Below the pieces are notes generated by a model, which saw only the letters and a list, made by a program, of their open reading frames with translations, had not been told where the DNA came from and did not search any database. A stretch of DNA of 47,122 nucleotides from Methanotrichaceae archaeon (GTDB lineage: Archaea; Halobacteriota; Methanosarcinia; Methanotrichales; Methanotrichaceae). Below are positions 16,306 to 27,229 of the stretch, piece after piece (position 1 is the stretch's first letter; every line of letters starts with the position of its first letter). The stretch spans positions 1-47,122 of the forward strand of contig JAFGMR010000064.1 of assembly GCA_016927425.1 (NCBI GenBank), in the 5' to 3' direction. The position numbers and the translations under genes were made by a program.

Positions 16306-17574
16306 TTAGCGCGGCGTCACGTTTTGGCACATGCCCGCCGCGATAGTCTGACCCATATCCCTAATGGCGAACCTTCCCAACTGGGGGATCTCCTTAACCT
16401 TCTCTATGACCATCGGCTTGCTCGGGATCACTGAGATGATGGCTGCATCGCCCGCCTTGATGAAGGCCGGGTTCTGCTCCTTCACCGCACCTGTTCGGGG
16501 ATCGAGCTTTGCCTTGAGCTCGGTGATCGTGCAGGCGATCTGAGAGGTATGGCAATGGAAGACCGGTGTGTATCCAGCTGAGATAGCGCTCGGGTGCTGC
16601 AGAACAACGATCTGAGCGGTGAACTCCTTGGCCACGGTGGGCGGATTGTCCACATGGCCGCAGACGTCGCCTCTGCGAATGTCGTTTCTGGAGACGCCCC
16701 TCACATTCCATCCGATGTTGTCGCCAGGCAGGGCCTCGGGCACCTCATCGTGGTGCATCTCGATCGACTTGACCTCCCCCGTTACCCCTGCGGGCTCGAA
16801 GATGACCTTGTCGTTCTTCTTCATGACTCCCGTCTCGATTCGCCCGACTGGCACGGTGCCAACGCCGGAGATCGTGTAGACGTCCTGGACAGGAACGCGC
16901 AGCGGCAGTGTGGTGGGCTTGACCGGCTCCTTTAGGTTGTTCAAGGACTCGATCATTGTGGCCCCCTTGTACCACTTGGTGTTCTCGCTCAGCTTGATCA
17001 GGTTGTCTCCAACGAAGGCTGATGTCGGTATAAAGGGAACCTCGTCAACCTTGTAACCCACCATGCGAAGGAGCTTGGAAACCTCCTCCTTAACCTCCTT
17101 GTACCTCTCCTCGTCGTACTTGGCGGCATCCATCTTGTTGACGGCTACGATCAGCTGGTTGACACCCAGCGTCCTCGATAGGAATACGTGCTCCCTCGTC
17201 TGTGCCATCACACCGTCGGGGGCGGCCACCACGAGAATGGCGGCGTCTGCCTGGCTTGCCCCTGTGATCATGTTCTTGATGAAGTCCCTGTGGCCGGGAC
17301 AGTCCACCACGGTGAAATAGTACTTATCCGTATCGAAGCGCTGGTGAGCGATATCGATCGTCACGCCCCTCTCGCGCTCTTCCTTCAGGCTATCCATGAC
17401 CCATGCGAACTCGAAGGTTGCCTTCCCCTTGGATGTGGCCTCCTTCCTGAACTCGTCGATAATATGGGGATCAATGGCACCCGTCTCAAACATCATTCTT
17501 CCGACAAGCGTTGACTTGCCGTGGTCAACGTGTCCGATTACCGCTAAGTTGAGGTGCGGCTTGCTCTCTGCCAT
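16306..17574 (-). CDS. tuf: Translation elongation factor 1-alpha (aEF-1A)
   Basis: 422 residues. GTPase motifs: GHVDHGKST (G1), DCPGHRDF (G3) and NKMD (G4), followed by two beta-barrel domains. It delivers aminoacyl-tRNA to the ribosome. I chose the ATG at 17574, which gives the usual MAESKPHLN start and has GGAGG 9 bp upstream; a start 15 bp further upstream falls within this ribosome site. It sits between aEF-2 and S10. Confidence 0.97.
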   Translation of the reverse strand: MAESKPHLNLAVIGHVDHGKSTLVGRMMFETGAIDPHIIDEFRKEATSKGKATFEFAWVMDSLKEERERGVTIDIAHQRFDTDKYYFTVVDCPGHRDFIKNMITGASQADAAILVVAAPDGVMAQTREHVFLSRTLGVNQLIVAVNKMDAAKYDEERYKEVKEEVSKLLRMVGYKVDEVPFIPTSAFVGDNLIKLSENTKWYKGATMIESLNNLKEPVKPTTLPLRVPVQDVYTISGVGTVPVGRIETGVMKKNDKVIFEPAGVTGEVKSIEMHHDEVPEALPGDNIGWNVRGVSRNDIRRGDVCGHVDNPPTVAKEFTAQIVVLQHPSAISAGYTPVFHCHTSQIACTITELKAKLDPRTGAVKEQNPAFIKAGDAAIISVIPSKPMVIEKVKEIPQLGRFAIRDMGQTIAAGMCQNVTPR

Positions 17575-17651
17575 GTATCCATCCTCCAACAGATTCCTTA
17601 TTAATCTTGCGTATCTCGCTATTGCGTTTAATACTTTCGAAGGCCTTGCCT

Positions 17652-19841
17652 TCAGGCCTTGAGATAGTCACTGGGCTTGGGCATATCAGGCTTGAGGCCC
17701 TTCCTAGTGCGTATCTGCTTGACCGCCTCCAACAAGAGATTTGCAGGAAGCGGCTCGAATCCAGCGAATTCCGTCGACCACATGGCCCTTCCCTCAGTGG
17801 CAGACCTAATGGCGCCGGCAAAGCCGAACATCGCCGCCACCGGGACCTTGGCCTTGATTATGATCATATCCCCTTCGGTCTCCATGTTCAGTATGATGCC
17901 ACGGCGGCCCTGTATCTCGGCCATTGCCCCGCCCATCTGATCCTGTGGCACCTGGATGAAGACGTTCTGGAAAGGCTCCAATAGGGTGGGATCGGCGAGC
18001 AGAATGCCTGCCTGAACTGCCTGCCTTACGGCCGGTATGACCTGGGCCGGGCCTCTGTGGATGGCGTCCTCGTGAAGCTTGACGTCCATCAGCTTGGCCT
18101 TGACGCCCTGGACCGGCTCCCTGCAGATGGGCCCGTTCCTGATGGCCTCCTCGAATCCCTCCAGGATGAGCTCCATCGTCTCCCGGAGATACTGTATGCC
18201 CTTCGTCATGTTGATGAACATGTTGGTCCCAAAGAAGTTCACCAGGTTTCGGGCTTCGTCCTTGTCCATGCCCTCCCCCATGAGCATCTGTCTCCTTTGG
18301 ACCTCGTCCATCTTCATATCTACCTTGCCCTCGCGGAGAAGGTCAACGACGCCGGCCTCCAGGGGCTCGAACTCGATGTAGAAGCGGTTGTGATGGTTGG
18401 GGGACTTGCCCTCCACAGGACCAGCTTTTCCAACAACCGATTCCCTGTAGACCACTATGGGCGGCGTGGTCTTGATCTCCACGCCCTTATCTCGCGTGAT
18501 CCTATAGGCCACGATCTCAAGGTGGAGCTCGCCCATCCCGGCCATCAAGTGTTCGCCCGTCTCCTCGTTGATGTTGATCTGGAGTGTGGGGTCCTCCTTG
18601 GCCACTTGGCGCAGCACCTCCACGAGCTTGGGCAGGTCTCGCATGTTCTTGGCCTCGATTGCCACGGTCATTACGGGCTCGGAGACGTGCTTGATCATCT
18701 CGAATGGTGTTATGGCCTCTGTCGAGACTGTCGAGCCAACGATCGCATCGCGAAGGCCGGTCACGGCGGCAATGTTCCCTGCGGGGATCCTCTCCACCTC
18801 CACCCTCTCTGCGCCCATCATAATTCCGGTCTGCTGTATGCGGTTTGTGTTGGAAATGCCGGAGATCATCAGCTCCATGCCCCGCTCCAGCGTTCCGGAG
18901 AAGAGCCTCCCAGTTGCCACCTCGCCAGCGTGGGGGTCGACCTTGACCTTGGTTATCATGAAGGCCACAGGACCATTTGGATCGCATGCGGCCATGGCCT
19001 TGCCTACCTTGCTGTCCCAGTCTCCGTGCCAGACCACGCGGACGCGCTCCTTCTGGGCTTGCAGGGGGCTCGGCAGGAAGCGGATGACCATATCGTTGAC
19101 GGCCACATAGAGGGGGCACTTCAGTGCCAGCTCCTTCATGTTGTCGTTCTTGCAGTAGTCGAAGACCTCTTCGAAGCCGATTCCGGTCTTCTTCATCTGG
19201 GGCACGCTGATCGCCCAGTTGTAGAGGGCGGAGCCAAAGGCCACGCTGCCATTAGCAGCGTCCAAACGCCACCCGGCCTTGTACTTCTCCTCGTCCATCC
19301 CCCGAATTAGCTTGTTGATATTGTCGATGACATGGCCAAGGCGCAGAGCCATCTCTTGTTTCTCCACCTTTAGCTCGTTTATCATGCGATCGACCTTGTT
19401 CACGAAGAGCACCGGCCGAACTCCTTCCCTTATGGCCTGCCTGAGAACCGTCTCGGTCTGTGGCATGGCCCCTTCCACAGCGTCAACGACTACCACAGCA
19501 CCATCCACTGCCCTCATGGCCCTTGTGACGTCACCACCAAAGTCAACGTGACCGGGAGTATCGATCATGTTGATGAGGTACTCCTTGCCGTCGAACTCGT
19601 GAACCATGGAGACGTTGGCCGCGTCGATTGTGATGCCTCTCGCCTGCTCCAGCTCGTCGAAGTCCATGAAGAGCTGTCTGCCCGCCAGGTCCATGGAGAT
19701 CATCCCCGCCCCTGCAAGCAAATTATCGGAGAGGGTGGTCTTCCCGTGATCGATATGCGCGACGATCCCAATATTTCGGATCATTTCGGGCTTATCCATC
19801 AATGTCGTTACACGTTCAGCTATCTTCTTCCTCTTGCCCAT
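17652..19841 (-). CDS. fusA: Translation elongation factor 2 (aEF-2)
   Basis: About 729 residues, full length. It starts [11 protein letters not shown] at the ATG 19841; an in-frame GTG 9 bp upstream is less likely. G motifs are [17 protein letters not shown] and NKVD. The C-terminal loop [17 protein letters not shown] holds the His normally changed to diphthamide. aEF-2 drives translocation. It opens the minus-strand translation operon and has its own box A about 85 bp upstream. The usual upstream S12/S7 genes are absent; instead a divergent aspartate kinase follows. Confidence 0.97.
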   Translation of the reverse strand: MGKRKKIAERVTTLMDKPEMIRNIGIVAHIDHGKTTLSDNLLAGAGMISMDLAGRQLFMDFDELEQARGITIDAANVSMVHEFDGKEYLINMIDTPGHVDFGGDVTRAMRAVDGAVVVVDAVEGAMPQTETVLRQAIREGVRPVLFVNKVDRMINELKVEKQEMALRLGHVIDNINKLIRGMDEEKYKAGWRLDAANGSVAFGSALYNWAISVPQMKKTGIGFEEVFDYCKNDNMKELALKCPLYVAVNDMVIRFLPSPLQAQKERVRVVWHGDWDSKVGKAMAACDPNGPVAFMITKVKVDPHAGEVATGRLFSGTLERGMELMISGISNTNRIQQTGIMMGAERVEVERIPAGNIAAVTGLRDAIVGSTVSTEAITPFEMIKHVSEPVMTVAIEAKNMRDLPKLVEVLRQVAKEDPTLQININEETGEHLMAGMGELHLEIVAYRITRDKGVEIKTTPPIVVYRESVVGKAGPVEGKSPNHHNRFYIEFEPLEAGVVDLLREGKVDMKMDEVQRRQMLMGEGMDKDEARNLVNFFGTNMFINMTKGIQYLRETMELILEGFEEAIRNGPICREPVQGVKAKLMDVKLHEDAIHRGPAQVIPAVRQAVQAGILLADPTLLEPFQNVFIQVPQDQMGGAMAEIQGRRGIILNMETEGDMIIIKAKVPVAAMFGFAGAIRSATEGRAMWSTEFAGFEPLPANLLLEAVKQIRTRKGLKPDMPKPSDYLKA

Positions 19842-19925
19842 AACACGCACCGCGATATTTGTGATGAAGGTAAATCCGGTCTAGGACTTGATTCCAGCTT
19901 CGGACTCCTTGACCTCTGACTCCAC

Positions 19926-19935
19926 CTATATAAGC
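19926..19935 (-). promoter_or_regulatory. Putative box A for aEF-2
   Basis: The minus strand reads GGCTTATATAGG, a near-consensus archaeal TATA box about 85-95 bp upstream of the aEF-2 ATG. This would give a leader of about 60 bases, plausible for a regulated translation operon. Confidence 0.55.
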
Positions 19936-20080
19936 CTTGGGCCATGGACCGAGGCGAGGCGGACGAGCATCTAACTTGATGCGCCTTCTCGAATGCGCCT
20001 TTCGCCTTTTCGCACGATTGAACAGATCCGCTCAAGCGATTAACTGGACGAGAATCGAGAAAAAAAATAATCCGAGTAAA

Positions 20081-20090
20081 GCTTATATCG
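20081..20090 (+). promoter_or_regulatory. Putative box A for aspartate kinase-purM
   Basis: AAAGCTTATATCG lies about 35 bp upstream of the ATG at 20122, the expected spacing for a short-leader transcript. GGAAGGTG upstream of the ATG may serve as ribosome site. Confidence 0.5.
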
Positions 20091-20121
20091 ATGGGACGGA
20101 AGGTGTGGCAAGGTTTTCACG

Positions 20122-21519
20122 ATGGCACGCTTGGTAATGAAGTTTGGAGGAGTCTCCGTTGCCGATGGCAAGAGGCTTCGACACGTGGGGGATCTCGTCA
20201 AGCACTTCCACGATCAGAACGAGATAGTGCTTGTGACCTCAGCCCTGCAAGGGGTGACCGATGAGCTTCTCAACTGCGCAAGGGTATCGGCAGGGGAAGG
20301 AAAGGTTGCAGAGGTAATAGATTTCATCGAGAGGCTCACCGAGAGGCATAATCAGGCCATCTCCGACGCTATTGACGACGAGGATATTAGATCGGAGGTT
20401 AAGGAGATCACCGATAGGAAGCTGAGCGAGCTTGAGAAGGCCTATATAGGCATCTGTTACCTTGGCGAGCTCACCGCCCGATCGATAGACCGGATCTCCA
20501 GCTATGGCGAGCAGCTGGCAGCGCCCATCCTTTCAGGGGTTCTCAGGGACATCGGCATCAAGTCTCGAGACTATACCGGAGGGGAGGTAGGCATCATCAC
20601 CAATAGCGATTACGGAAACGCCCGTCCCCTTGATAAGACGTACTCCCTCATCGAGGAGAGGCTGATGCCGCTTTCGGGAGTTCCCGTGGTCACCGGCTTC
20701 ATCGCCAAGGACGAGAAGGGGATCATAACCACGCTTGGCCGAGGAGGATCGGACTTCACAGCGTCCATTATCGGATCTGCCATTGGAGCAGACGAGATCT
20801 GGTTCTGGAAGGAGACTTCAGGGGTCCTCACGACCGACCCTAAACTCGTGCCCGAGGCCAAGACCATCCCCGCCATATCCTACATCGAGGCGATGGAGCT
20901 CTCCTACTTCGGTGCGAAGGTCCTTCATCCGCGAGCCATCGAGCCAGCCATTAGAAAGGGAATCCCCGTGCGCGTCAAATGCACATTCGATCCCGACAGT
21001 CCTGGAACGTTGATCATTCGAGAGGACGTCCAGAAGAAGGATGTGATCAAGGCGGTCACTCTGATGCCCAACGTCGCCATGCTTAACATCTCCGGCGCGG
21101 AGATGATCGGCACCCCCGGCGTTGCCGCACGGGCCTTCACCTCCCTTGCAAACGCCGACGTGAATATAATAATGATCAGCCAGGGATCCTCCGAGGCTCA
21201 CATCTCTATCGTTGTCGAGGAAAGGCATCTGGATCGGGCGGAGGAGACGTTGAGAGCTGAGTTCACTCGCGGAGTTGTCAGGGAGTTTTCACACAACCGC
21301 GACGTCGCCGCCCTGGCCGTTGTTGGGGCTGGGATGGCAGGGACCCCGGGCGTTGCGAGCAGGATATTTGGAGCCATGGGCCGGGCTGGGATAAACGTGA
21401 TGATGATCAGCCAGGGTTCTAGCGAGCACAACATCTCATTCGTGGTCTCGTCGAAGGAGGCAAAAAGAGCTGTAGGAGAGCTTCATCGAGAGTTCGGGCT
21501 TGGTGGGGAATCCAGATGA
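20122..21519 (+). CDS. lysC: Aspartate kinase with two C-terminal ACT domains
   Basis: 465 residues. The N-terminal kinase domain has MKFGGVSVADG, VTSALQGVTDELL, the GRGGSDFTA loop, and a KLVPEAKTIP/SYFGAKVLHPRA segment. Two ACT domains follow (ISGAEMIGTPGVAARAF and VVGAGMAGTPGVASRIF), each with ISQGSSE. It phosphorylates aspartate, the first step toward Lys, Thr, Met and, in methanogens, also diaminopimelate. The ACT domains usually give feedback control. Its stop overlaps the purM start by 4 bp, an unusual pairing of amino-acid and purine genes. Confidence 0.95.
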   Translation: MARLVMKFGGVSVADGKRLRHVGDLVKHFHDQNEIVLVTSALQGVTDELLNCARVSAGEGKVAEVIDFIERLTERHNQAISDAIDDEDIRSEVKEITDRKLSELEKAYIGICYLGELTARSIDRISSYGEQLAAPILSGVLRDIGIKSRDYTGGEVGIITNSDYGNARPLDKTYSLIEERLMPLSGVPVVTGFIAKDEKGIITTLGRGGSDFTASIIGSAIGADEIWFWKETSGVLTTDPKLVPEAKTIPAISYIEAMELSYFGAKVLHPRAIEPAIRKGIPVRVKCTFDPDSPGTLIIREDVQKKDVIKAVTLMPNVAMLNISGAEMIGTPGVAARAFTSLANADVNIIMISQGSSEAHISIVVEERHLDRAEETLRAEFTRGVVREFSHNRDVAALAVVGAGMAGTPGVASRIFGAMGRAGINVMMISQGSSEHNISFVVSSKEAKRAVGELHREFGLGGESR

Positions 21520-22508
21520 AACACATGACCTACGCCTCATCAGGCGTCGACATCGAAGAGGAGAGACGATCGATCGAGGCTATGAAGCGGGTGCTGACCA
21601 GCAAAAGGATGGGCTTTGGCGCTCCCCTGACGGATATTGGCCACTACGCTGGGCTCATAGATATGGGAGAGTATGCCCTCGCCATGACGACCGACGGCGT
21701 GGGAAGCAAGGTCTTAATCGCAAACGCCCTGAAGAAGTGGGATACCGTCGGCATAGACTGCATGGCAATGAACGTAAACGACCTTCTCGCAATCGGAGCC
21801 GAGCCTCTCGCCTTCGTCGACTACCTGGCCGTCGAGAAGGTCGATCCCGTGATGTCCGAGCAGATCGCAATAGGCCTACAGCGCGGAGCGGAGATCTCGA
21901 ACCTCACCATCCTCGGAGGGGAGACCGCGTCGCTTCCGGAGATCATAAGGGGATTCGATCTCGCGGGGACCGCTTTAGGATGGGTTGCCAAGGACAAGAT
22001 CATAACGGGCGAGGGGATAGGGATCGGAGACGTGCTGGTGGGGATCCCTAGCTCCGGCCTTCACAGCAACGGCTACACTCTCGCCAGAAGGATAATAGAG
22101 GAGTCGGATTATACCTACTTCGACCAAATGCCAGGATCTGACAGGACCATAGGGGAGGCCCTCATCGAGCCGACCAGGATCTACATGGAGGCGCTCGATC
22201 TCATAAAGGAGTGCGATGTGCACGGCATGGCCCACATTACCGGAAGCGGCCTTCTCAAGCTTCACAGGATCTCCGGATTCGGATTTGAGATCGATGATCC
22301 GATCGAGCCGCAGCCTGTATTCCGCTTCCTGCAGGAGCTGGGGGGTGTCGACGAGGCGGAGATGTACAGGACCTTCAACATGGGGATGGGATGGATAGCA
22401 GCGATGCCGGAAGAGGATGCAGACGACGCTATCAGGATCACCGGCGGCAAGGTCGTGGGATCGATCGTCGGCGAGGGGATTCGGCTCGGGGATATGGTGC
22501 TTAAGTAA
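21516..22508 (+). CDS. purM: Phosphoribosylformylglycinamidine cyclo-ligase (AIR synthetase, PurM)
   Basis: 330 residues. Family motifs: TTDGVGSKVLIA, CMAMNVNDLLAIGAEPLAFVDYLA, LGGETASLPE, GIPSSGLHSNGYTLAR, HITGSGLLKL and NMGMGWIA. It closes formylglycinamidine ribotide to AIR with ATP in purine synthesis. The ATGA overlap with lysC implies translational coupling. No other purine gene is seen nearby. Confidence 0.96.
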   Translation: MKHMTYASSGVDIEEERRSIEAMKRVLTSKRMGFGAPLTDIGHYAGLIDMGEYALAMTTDGVGSKVLIANALKKWDTVGIDCMAMNVNDLLAIGAEPLAFVDYLAVEKVDPVMSEQIAIGLQRGAEISNLTILGGETASLPEIIRGFDLAGTALGWVAKDKIITGEGIGIGDVLVGIPSSGLHSNGYTLARRIIEESDYTYFDQMPGSDRTIGEALIEPTRIYMEALDLIKECDVHGMAHITGSGLLKLHRISGFGFEIDDPIEPQPVFRFLQELGGVDEAEMYRTFNMGMGWIAAMPEEDADDAIRITGGKVVGSIVGEGIRLGDMVLK

Positions 22509-22719
22509 GGGGAGGATTATGGGGGCCGATCCTCTGGGCCTTCCCAAACCTCGTTTCAGCCTTTCCTCGTCTTCGCTTCTTTTTGCGCCTGCCAGAATAT
22601 ATCTGCCATCGGAAGTCGGCTGACTGAACGGCCCATACCCTGGTTTTCCCCGCGAAGGTTGATGACAGGGGGCGCAAGCGGAGCTGTCGCCGGATCACTG
22701 GCCTTCACTTCTTCACAAT

Positions 22720-22929
22720 TCAGGCGCTCATCTTCAGCTCGATCTCGCTGGCAGCAAGTGGTCTAACCAGAAGCTTTCCGGGCCGGATCTCCTGCAGGAC
22801 GCAATCGACCTTCTCAGCTCCTTCCGGTTTCAGATACGCTTCACCACAGCAAGAGCACACAAGAGCTGAAACTTTCTTGATGACGACTACTTCATCTGTG
22901 ACGGCTCCCGCGACTGAAGTCGCAGGCAT
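22720..22929 (-). CDS. YgiT/MqsA-type zinc-finger protein, probably truncated antitoxin
   Basis: 69 residues. One zinc knuckle remains in ALVCSCCGEAYLKPEGAEKVD, which matches the second half of YgiT/MqsA-type antitoxin N-terminal domains (compare A.VC..CGE.YL). The usual first CxxC and a downstream helix-turn-helix are missing. The frame is closed just before the ATG, so the first half may have been lost. A toxin partner normally lies next to such genes, but the 60-codon frame upstream shows no toxin signature I can recognise. It sits in a decayed accessory patch. The call is tentative. Confidence 0.4.
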   Translation of the reverse strand: MPATSVAGAVTDEVVVIKKVSALVCSCCGEAYLKPEGAEKVDCVLQEIRPGKLLVRPLAASEIELKMSA

Positions 22930-23243
22930 CTATGGTATCTCAACCAACGTCATGCCGCCCCAGGGCGATTATTTCATGGCTTCGATGCTCGCCGTTCCAG
23001 ATTTTACGCACAGGACTTCCCTGCACAACCAGCTATCGGGAGTTCTGAGATCTAGTCTGGCTGGCCTACCTGAGTCTATTCTACTTCTAGTAGCAAGAGC
23101 CAGACAAACTGGGTAGCGTACCGATTCTACGATAAAATAGACAAAGTCCATCTGTTCTCGCCGGTTCTATTTTGACCCCCCAATATAACCACACTCCGGT
23201 TCCTTTTTAATCCCCTACGTATGTAGGCCTCCATTCATCACGT
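22930..23243. other. Non-coding accessory stretch upstream of the IS21 remnant
   Basis: I see no supported gene. TTTTGACCCCCC near 23171-23182 resembles the terminal sequences of IS21-family elements and may mark the left end of the IstA remnant. The rest is probably decayed toxin-antitoxin or transposon sequence. Confidence 0.35.
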
Positions 23244-23705
23244 ATGCTAGGAGGAGGAGGGGGGCATAAGGTGAAAACGATTGCTGAAATCCACAGAATC
23301 GTCAGCTTGTACGAACTATATGGATCCTACAAGAGAGTAGCTCGCGAGCTTGGCATATCTCGAAACACCGTGAAAAAGTACGTCCGAAGGGTCAAGGATG
23401 TACGGGAAGGGACAGCCGCAGAGATCCTGCCGAGGCATAGAATGATTGCCCAGCCATCGCGCGTCCTAACCGAGACCGTCCGCCAGAAGATCCATGAGCA
23501 TCTCGAGTCGAGCACCAACCACCCTCAACAACAGCGCTTTTCGGCCAAACGTATTTGGGAGATGCTTGTTATGGACGGCCATAAGATCGGGTACGCAACC
23601 GTCAAAGATGAAGTAGCCCGCTGGAAATCCGCTAACACCGATCGAGAGGTGTATATCCTACAGGAGCCTCGCTAGGGTCACAGTGCTGAATTTGACTGAG
23701 TGCGA
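23244..23705 (+). pseudogene. istA: IS21-family transposase IstA, N-terminal fragment with stops
   Basis: The first 143 codons encode the IstA helix-turn-helix head (IHRIVSLYELYGSYKRVARELGISRNTVKKYVRR). A linker follows, and then the part before the DDE domain (GYATVKDEVARWK, then REVYILQEP). A TAG breaks the frame there, and the next codons still read GHSAEFD then TGA, where intact IstA has a Trp (AEFDW). The DDE catalytic core and IstB are absent. It is a dead insertion sequence that abuts, within some 15-30 bp, a truncated efflux gene. Confidence 0.8.
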
Positions 23706-23719
23706 AATCCGATTCCGCT

Positions 23720-24641
23720 ATGCACTCGATAGCATTTCGCATCCTACAGGCAGTCGGAGGCAGCGGCGCCTTTGCTGTTGCAACCGCCATGATCAAGGAT
23801 GTTTATGACAGCAGGAGCAGGGAGCCGATCTTGGCTATGGTCCAATCGATGGTCTCGATATCACCAGCAGCAGCCCCGGTCCTCGGCGCGTTCCTGCTCA
23901 AGATCATGTCATGGAGGGGAGTGTTCCTGGCATTGGCTTTCATCGGCCTGATGGCATTGGCTGGAGGAATAGCATTGCAGGAGACGATTGAAAAACGCAA
24001 TCCTGGCTCGATCTTACAGGCCTTTGGAAGGCTGTTTACAGTTGCCAAGAATCCGGGCTTCTCGTCTCTGCTCGCCCTGTTCTCCTTGCCGAGCGTCTCA
24101 TCGATGGCGTTTATAGCCTCATCATCTTACATTTATATAAACGGATTTGGGCTCAGCGCGCAAGTCTACAGCTATTATTTTGCCATAAATGCCATTGGAT
24201 TGATCTATGGCCCGATGCTCTACATGAAAGCGTCCAGGAGATACCACCGAAGAACCATTATCTGTGCCTGCTTTGCCGCAATCTCAGCAAGCGGCCTCCT
24301 CATATCATGCTTTGGCGGCTTTCAGCCATGGATATTGGCCATGGCGCTCTTGCATGCAACCATCTCTTCGAGCTAGTGTGCGAACTCCCGGCACGAATTT
24401 GATGCTTGAGCAGCAGATGGCGGATACAGGATCTGCTGCAGCTCTGATGAGCTGCTTTGGCATCTTCATGGGAAGCATCGGCATGACCATAATATCCCTG
24501 AGCTGGAGCAATACGATCTTGGTACTGGGCATGATGAACATCCTGATAGGACTTGCGAGCGTGGCGCTATGGCTGCGCATCTCTAAAAAGTCGTATGTAA
24601 TGCAGGTTCCAGAGAGGCATATCGCTACAGCAAGCAAGTAG
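23720..24641 (+). pseudogene. Bcr/CflA-type multidrug efflux transporter (MFS), 5'-truncated and frameshifted
   Basis: The first frame (23720-24376) begins in the middle of the N-terminal half: FRILQAVGGSGAFAVATAMIKD matches the TM4 region of Bcr/CflA drug transporters, and about 100 N-terminal residues are missing. Several membrane helices follow. The frame breaks near 24370, and a +1 frame carries on (MADTGSAAALMSCFGIFMGS, then LVLGMMNILIGLASVALWL) to 24641. The 5' loss coincides with the IS21 remnant, so insertion and deletion probably inactivated it. Confidence 0.8.
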
Positions 24642-24788
24642 ATGGGGCTTGAAAGAGTTAATCCGATCCAATGGGGGAGTCCCAGTGAGGGGGGACGGAA
24701 GCTGGCTGCTGATTGATATCCTGGTGGAGCCTCGAAAAATTGGCGATGCTAGCCTCCCCCCTGCTCCTAGGATTCCGCCTTGAATCAC

Positions 24789-24809
24789 CGGAGGCTGCCC
24801 AGGCCTCCG
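24789..24809 (-). terminator. Hairpin downstream of the thermosome gene
   Basis: A 7-bp GC stem pairs CGGAGGC (24789-24795) with GCCTCCG (24803-24809) over a 7-base loop, some 70 bp past the thermosome stop on the minus strand. No clear T-run follows, so the terminator role is tentative. Confidence 0.35.
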
Positions 24810-24878
24810 CCTAGCCCTATCACCAGCCCCAATATAACGCGTTTGCAGGCCAGGGATTGAAGAAAGGGGGGTTAGGAC

Positions 24879-26522
24879 CTACTCGAAGTCCTCTCCGCCC
24901 ATTCCACCCATGCCGCCCATGCCGCCGGGCATTCCACCAGGGGCTCCCGATCCTGACTTCGATGCTATGACATCATCGATACGTAGGATCATGACCGCAG
25001 TCTCGGTTGCGGAGTTGATGGCCTGAGTCTTGACTCTGATCGGCTCGACCACTCCCAGCTTCAGCATATCGACGGGCTTTCCGGTGTCAATGCCCAAACC
25101 TGAGCTTTTTTGGCCCTTCTCATGGGCGCTTCTCAGCGCCACAAGTGAATCAATCTGGTCCAAGCCGGCGTTCTCAGCCAGGGTCTTGGGTATGACCTCC
25201 ATGGCATCGGCAAACGCCTCGATGGCCAGCTGCTCGCGACCTCCCACGGTGGATGCAAACGCCCTGAGCCTCAGTGCAAGCTCCACCTCTGGAGCACCGC
25301 CGCCGGGAACGAGCATCTTGTCCTCCAAAGCCACGCCGACAACGCGCATTGCGTCCTCCATGGCCCGGGCCAGCTCATCAACCACGTGCTCGGATCCTCC
25401 GCGTAAGATGATGGACACGGACTTGGGATTGACGCACTGCTCTACGAAGGTCATCTTCTCATCGCTTACCTTCCTCTCCTCAACCAGGCCAGCCTTTCCG
25501 AGGTCATCTTTGGAGATCTCATGGATGCTGGTGATGATCCTTCCGCCTGTCGCGCGTGCGAGCTTCTCCATGTCGCTCTTCTTAACCCTGCGCACGGTGT
25601 AGATCCCGGCCTTGGCCAAGAAGTGCTGGGCGAGATCGTCTATGCCCTTCTGCTCGAATAGTACGTTGGCTCCGGAGGCAGCGATTCTGTCGACCATGTC
25701 CTTGAGCATGGTCTCTTCCTGGTCCAGAAAAGCCTGGAGCTGATCTGGGGAGGTTATCTGAATCTTGGCATCGACCTCAGTCTTCTCGATCTCCACGGCT
25801 GCGTTGAGCAGAGCGATCCTGGCATCGGTGACGGACTTTGGCATGCTGGGGTGGAGACGATCCTTATCTATGACCACTCCGCTCACAAGCAAGGAGTCGT
25901 TTATGCCGCCGCCGACCTTCTTCACCACGGTGATATTGTCGGTATCGACGGTCCCGTCTTCGTCTACAACAGATCTGACTGCCCCTACAGCCATCACTGC
26001 CAACTCATCTCGGGCTGATTGAGAGCCCTTGCCTGACATGGCAGTGATCGCGATCTTCCTCAGAAGATCCTCATCTTTTGCGGAGATTCTTACAGCTGAA
26101 GACCTGAGAATCTCCATGGACTTCTCAGATGCAGCTCTGTACCCTGCTGCAATTACCGTTGGGTGAATATCCTGCTCGAGCAATGCCTCGGCTTGCTTGA
26201 GCAGCTCTCCAGCCAGCACAACAGCTGTGGTTGTGCCGTCTCCAACTTCCTGGTCTTGGGTTTTGGCGATCTCAACCATCATCTTGGCCGCAGGATGCTC
26301 TATATCCATCTCTTTGAGTATGGTGACGCCGTCATTGGTGATTACAACGTCCCCTAGGGTGTCTACCAGCATCTTGTCCATGCCCAAGGGACCTAGAGTG
26401 GTCCTTACCGCGCCAGCAACTGCCTTGGCAGCCATGATATTCGATCTCTGTGCATCTCTTCCGGCAGTCCGCTGGCTGCCTTCTCTGAGAATGTATATGG
26501 GTGTGCCACTGAATTGTCCAGC
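24879..26522 (-). CDS. ths: Thermosome (group II chaperonin) subunit
   Basis: 547 residues from the ATG at 26522, which follows GAGGT. A TTG 18 bp upstream is less likely. Signatures: [55 protein letters not shown], and the GGG motif ([13 protein letters not shown]). The C-terminal tail is rich in GGM repeats, as in most thermosomes, and projects into the folding chamber. It refolds proteins in an ATP-driven double ring. One subunit gene is present in this window. Confidence 0.97.
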   Translation of the reverse strand, partial: AGQFSGTPIYILREGSQRTAGRDAQRSNIMAAKAVAGAVRTTLGPLGMDKMLVDTLGDVVITNDGVTILKEMDIEHPAAKMMVEIAKTQDQEVGDGTTTAVVLAGELLKQAEALLEQDIHPTVIAAGYRAASEKSMEILRSSAVRISAKDEDLLRKIAITAMSGKGSQSARDELAVMAVGAVRSVVDEDGTVDTDNITVVKKVGGGINDSLLVSGVVIDKDRLHPSMPKSVTDARIALLNAAVEIEKTEVDAKIQITSPDQLQAFLDQEETMLKDMVDRIAASGANVLFEQKGIDDLAQHFLAKAGIYTVRRVKKSDMEKLARATGGRIITSIHEISKDDLGKAGLVEERKVSDEKMTFVEQCVNPKSVSIILRGGSEHVVDELARAMEDAMRVVGVALEDKMLVPGGGAPEVELALRLRAFASTVGGREQLAIEAFADAMEVIPKTLAENAGLDQIDSLVALRSAHEKGQKSSGLGIDTGKPVDMLKLGVVEPIRVKTQAINSATETAVMILRIDDVIASKSGSGAPGGMPGGMGGMGGMGGEDFE

Positions 26523-26572
26523 CATTAAGTACCTCAACAATACCGATTAAACAACTACTCATTGTTTGAGCT

Positions 26573-26584
26573 TCTATATAAAAC
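26573..26584 (-). promoter_or_regulatory. Putative box A for the thermosome gene
   Basis: The minus strand reads GTTTTATATAGAAG about 50-60 bp before the ATG. It is a strong archaeal TATA box and suggests a ~25-base leader. Confidence 0.55.
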
Positions 26585-27229
26585 ACACGCTTGAGGTGGG
26601 TATAGAAGGCTTCGAATAGCGTACTTGCGGCACCCAAAGAGACTGAGTTTGCCTATAATTGCGATCCAAACACTCGAATTTCTGTATCCATCACACCCTA
26701 AACTGCCCTTTTCTTCATTTTTATCGCCGGGATTTCCTATTTTCTTGTTTTTTCGATAGATACCGCCAATCGGCACTCTTTCGCGCTATTGCCAAGAAGA
26801 TTGTAACCGAAAGCGTTGAACATCACTTTGATCTGAGAGGTGAAGCCTCATAGCTTACTGCGGTTGAACAATCATATGGCCGACTTGAGGATTAATGCGC
26901 AATCTGCTAGGCATGCTTACGCAACGAGGCCTCTGCCTGTTTGCGATTCCCGCCTCCATCTTTCCCCGGATCTCCCGCCCATCTCCTGCCCTAATTTCCG
27001 GCTCGAAGCGGATCGTCGCAAAATCGGAGCCACTAGCCTGAACCCTCCCACCTCTACGTGCCCCCTTAGGTGATACGCCGGAAGATCGATAGGCTGCATG
27101 GAAAGGGAGAATATTGGCCTGACGAGCCCGGAGGCGAAAGTAGCAAGACATGCTGGTCGCATGGCAGCGATTCAAGCCTATCCGATCCCCCAGCGGGTGA
27201 TCCCTCCTCGCGGCTGCTCGCAAGTCAGC
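26585..27229. other. Long intergenic stretch with no supported gene
   Basis: No frame here looks like a real protein; the longest open stretches are arginine- or serine-rich shadows. The only structure found is a ~49-bp segment at 26889-26937 that resembles 28202-28253. The stretch may be decayed coding sequence. Confidence 0.4.
26889..26937 (-). repeat. Degenerate ~50-bp repeat, copy 1
   Basis: GGATTAATGCGCAATCTGCT followed by GGCATGCTTACGC resembles 28202-28253 (GGATTAAAGCGCAATTTGCT, then GCATGCTTATGC). Read on the minus strand, both copies give a similar peptide pattern (R.R..SM.S.LR.NP), which suggests remnants of the same lost gene. Confidence 0.45.

Noticed and set aside
18057-19310. 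Long plus-strand open frame opposite aEF-2
   Set aside because: It is antisense to a highly conserved gene, and its His/Leu/Asp-rich composition is what the complement of GC-rich coding gives.
22969-23151. 60-codon minus-strand frame as a toxin partner of the YgiT-like gene
   Set aside because: No toxin motif can be seen, and the sequence is not like known MqsR or RelE families. It may be decayed DNA.
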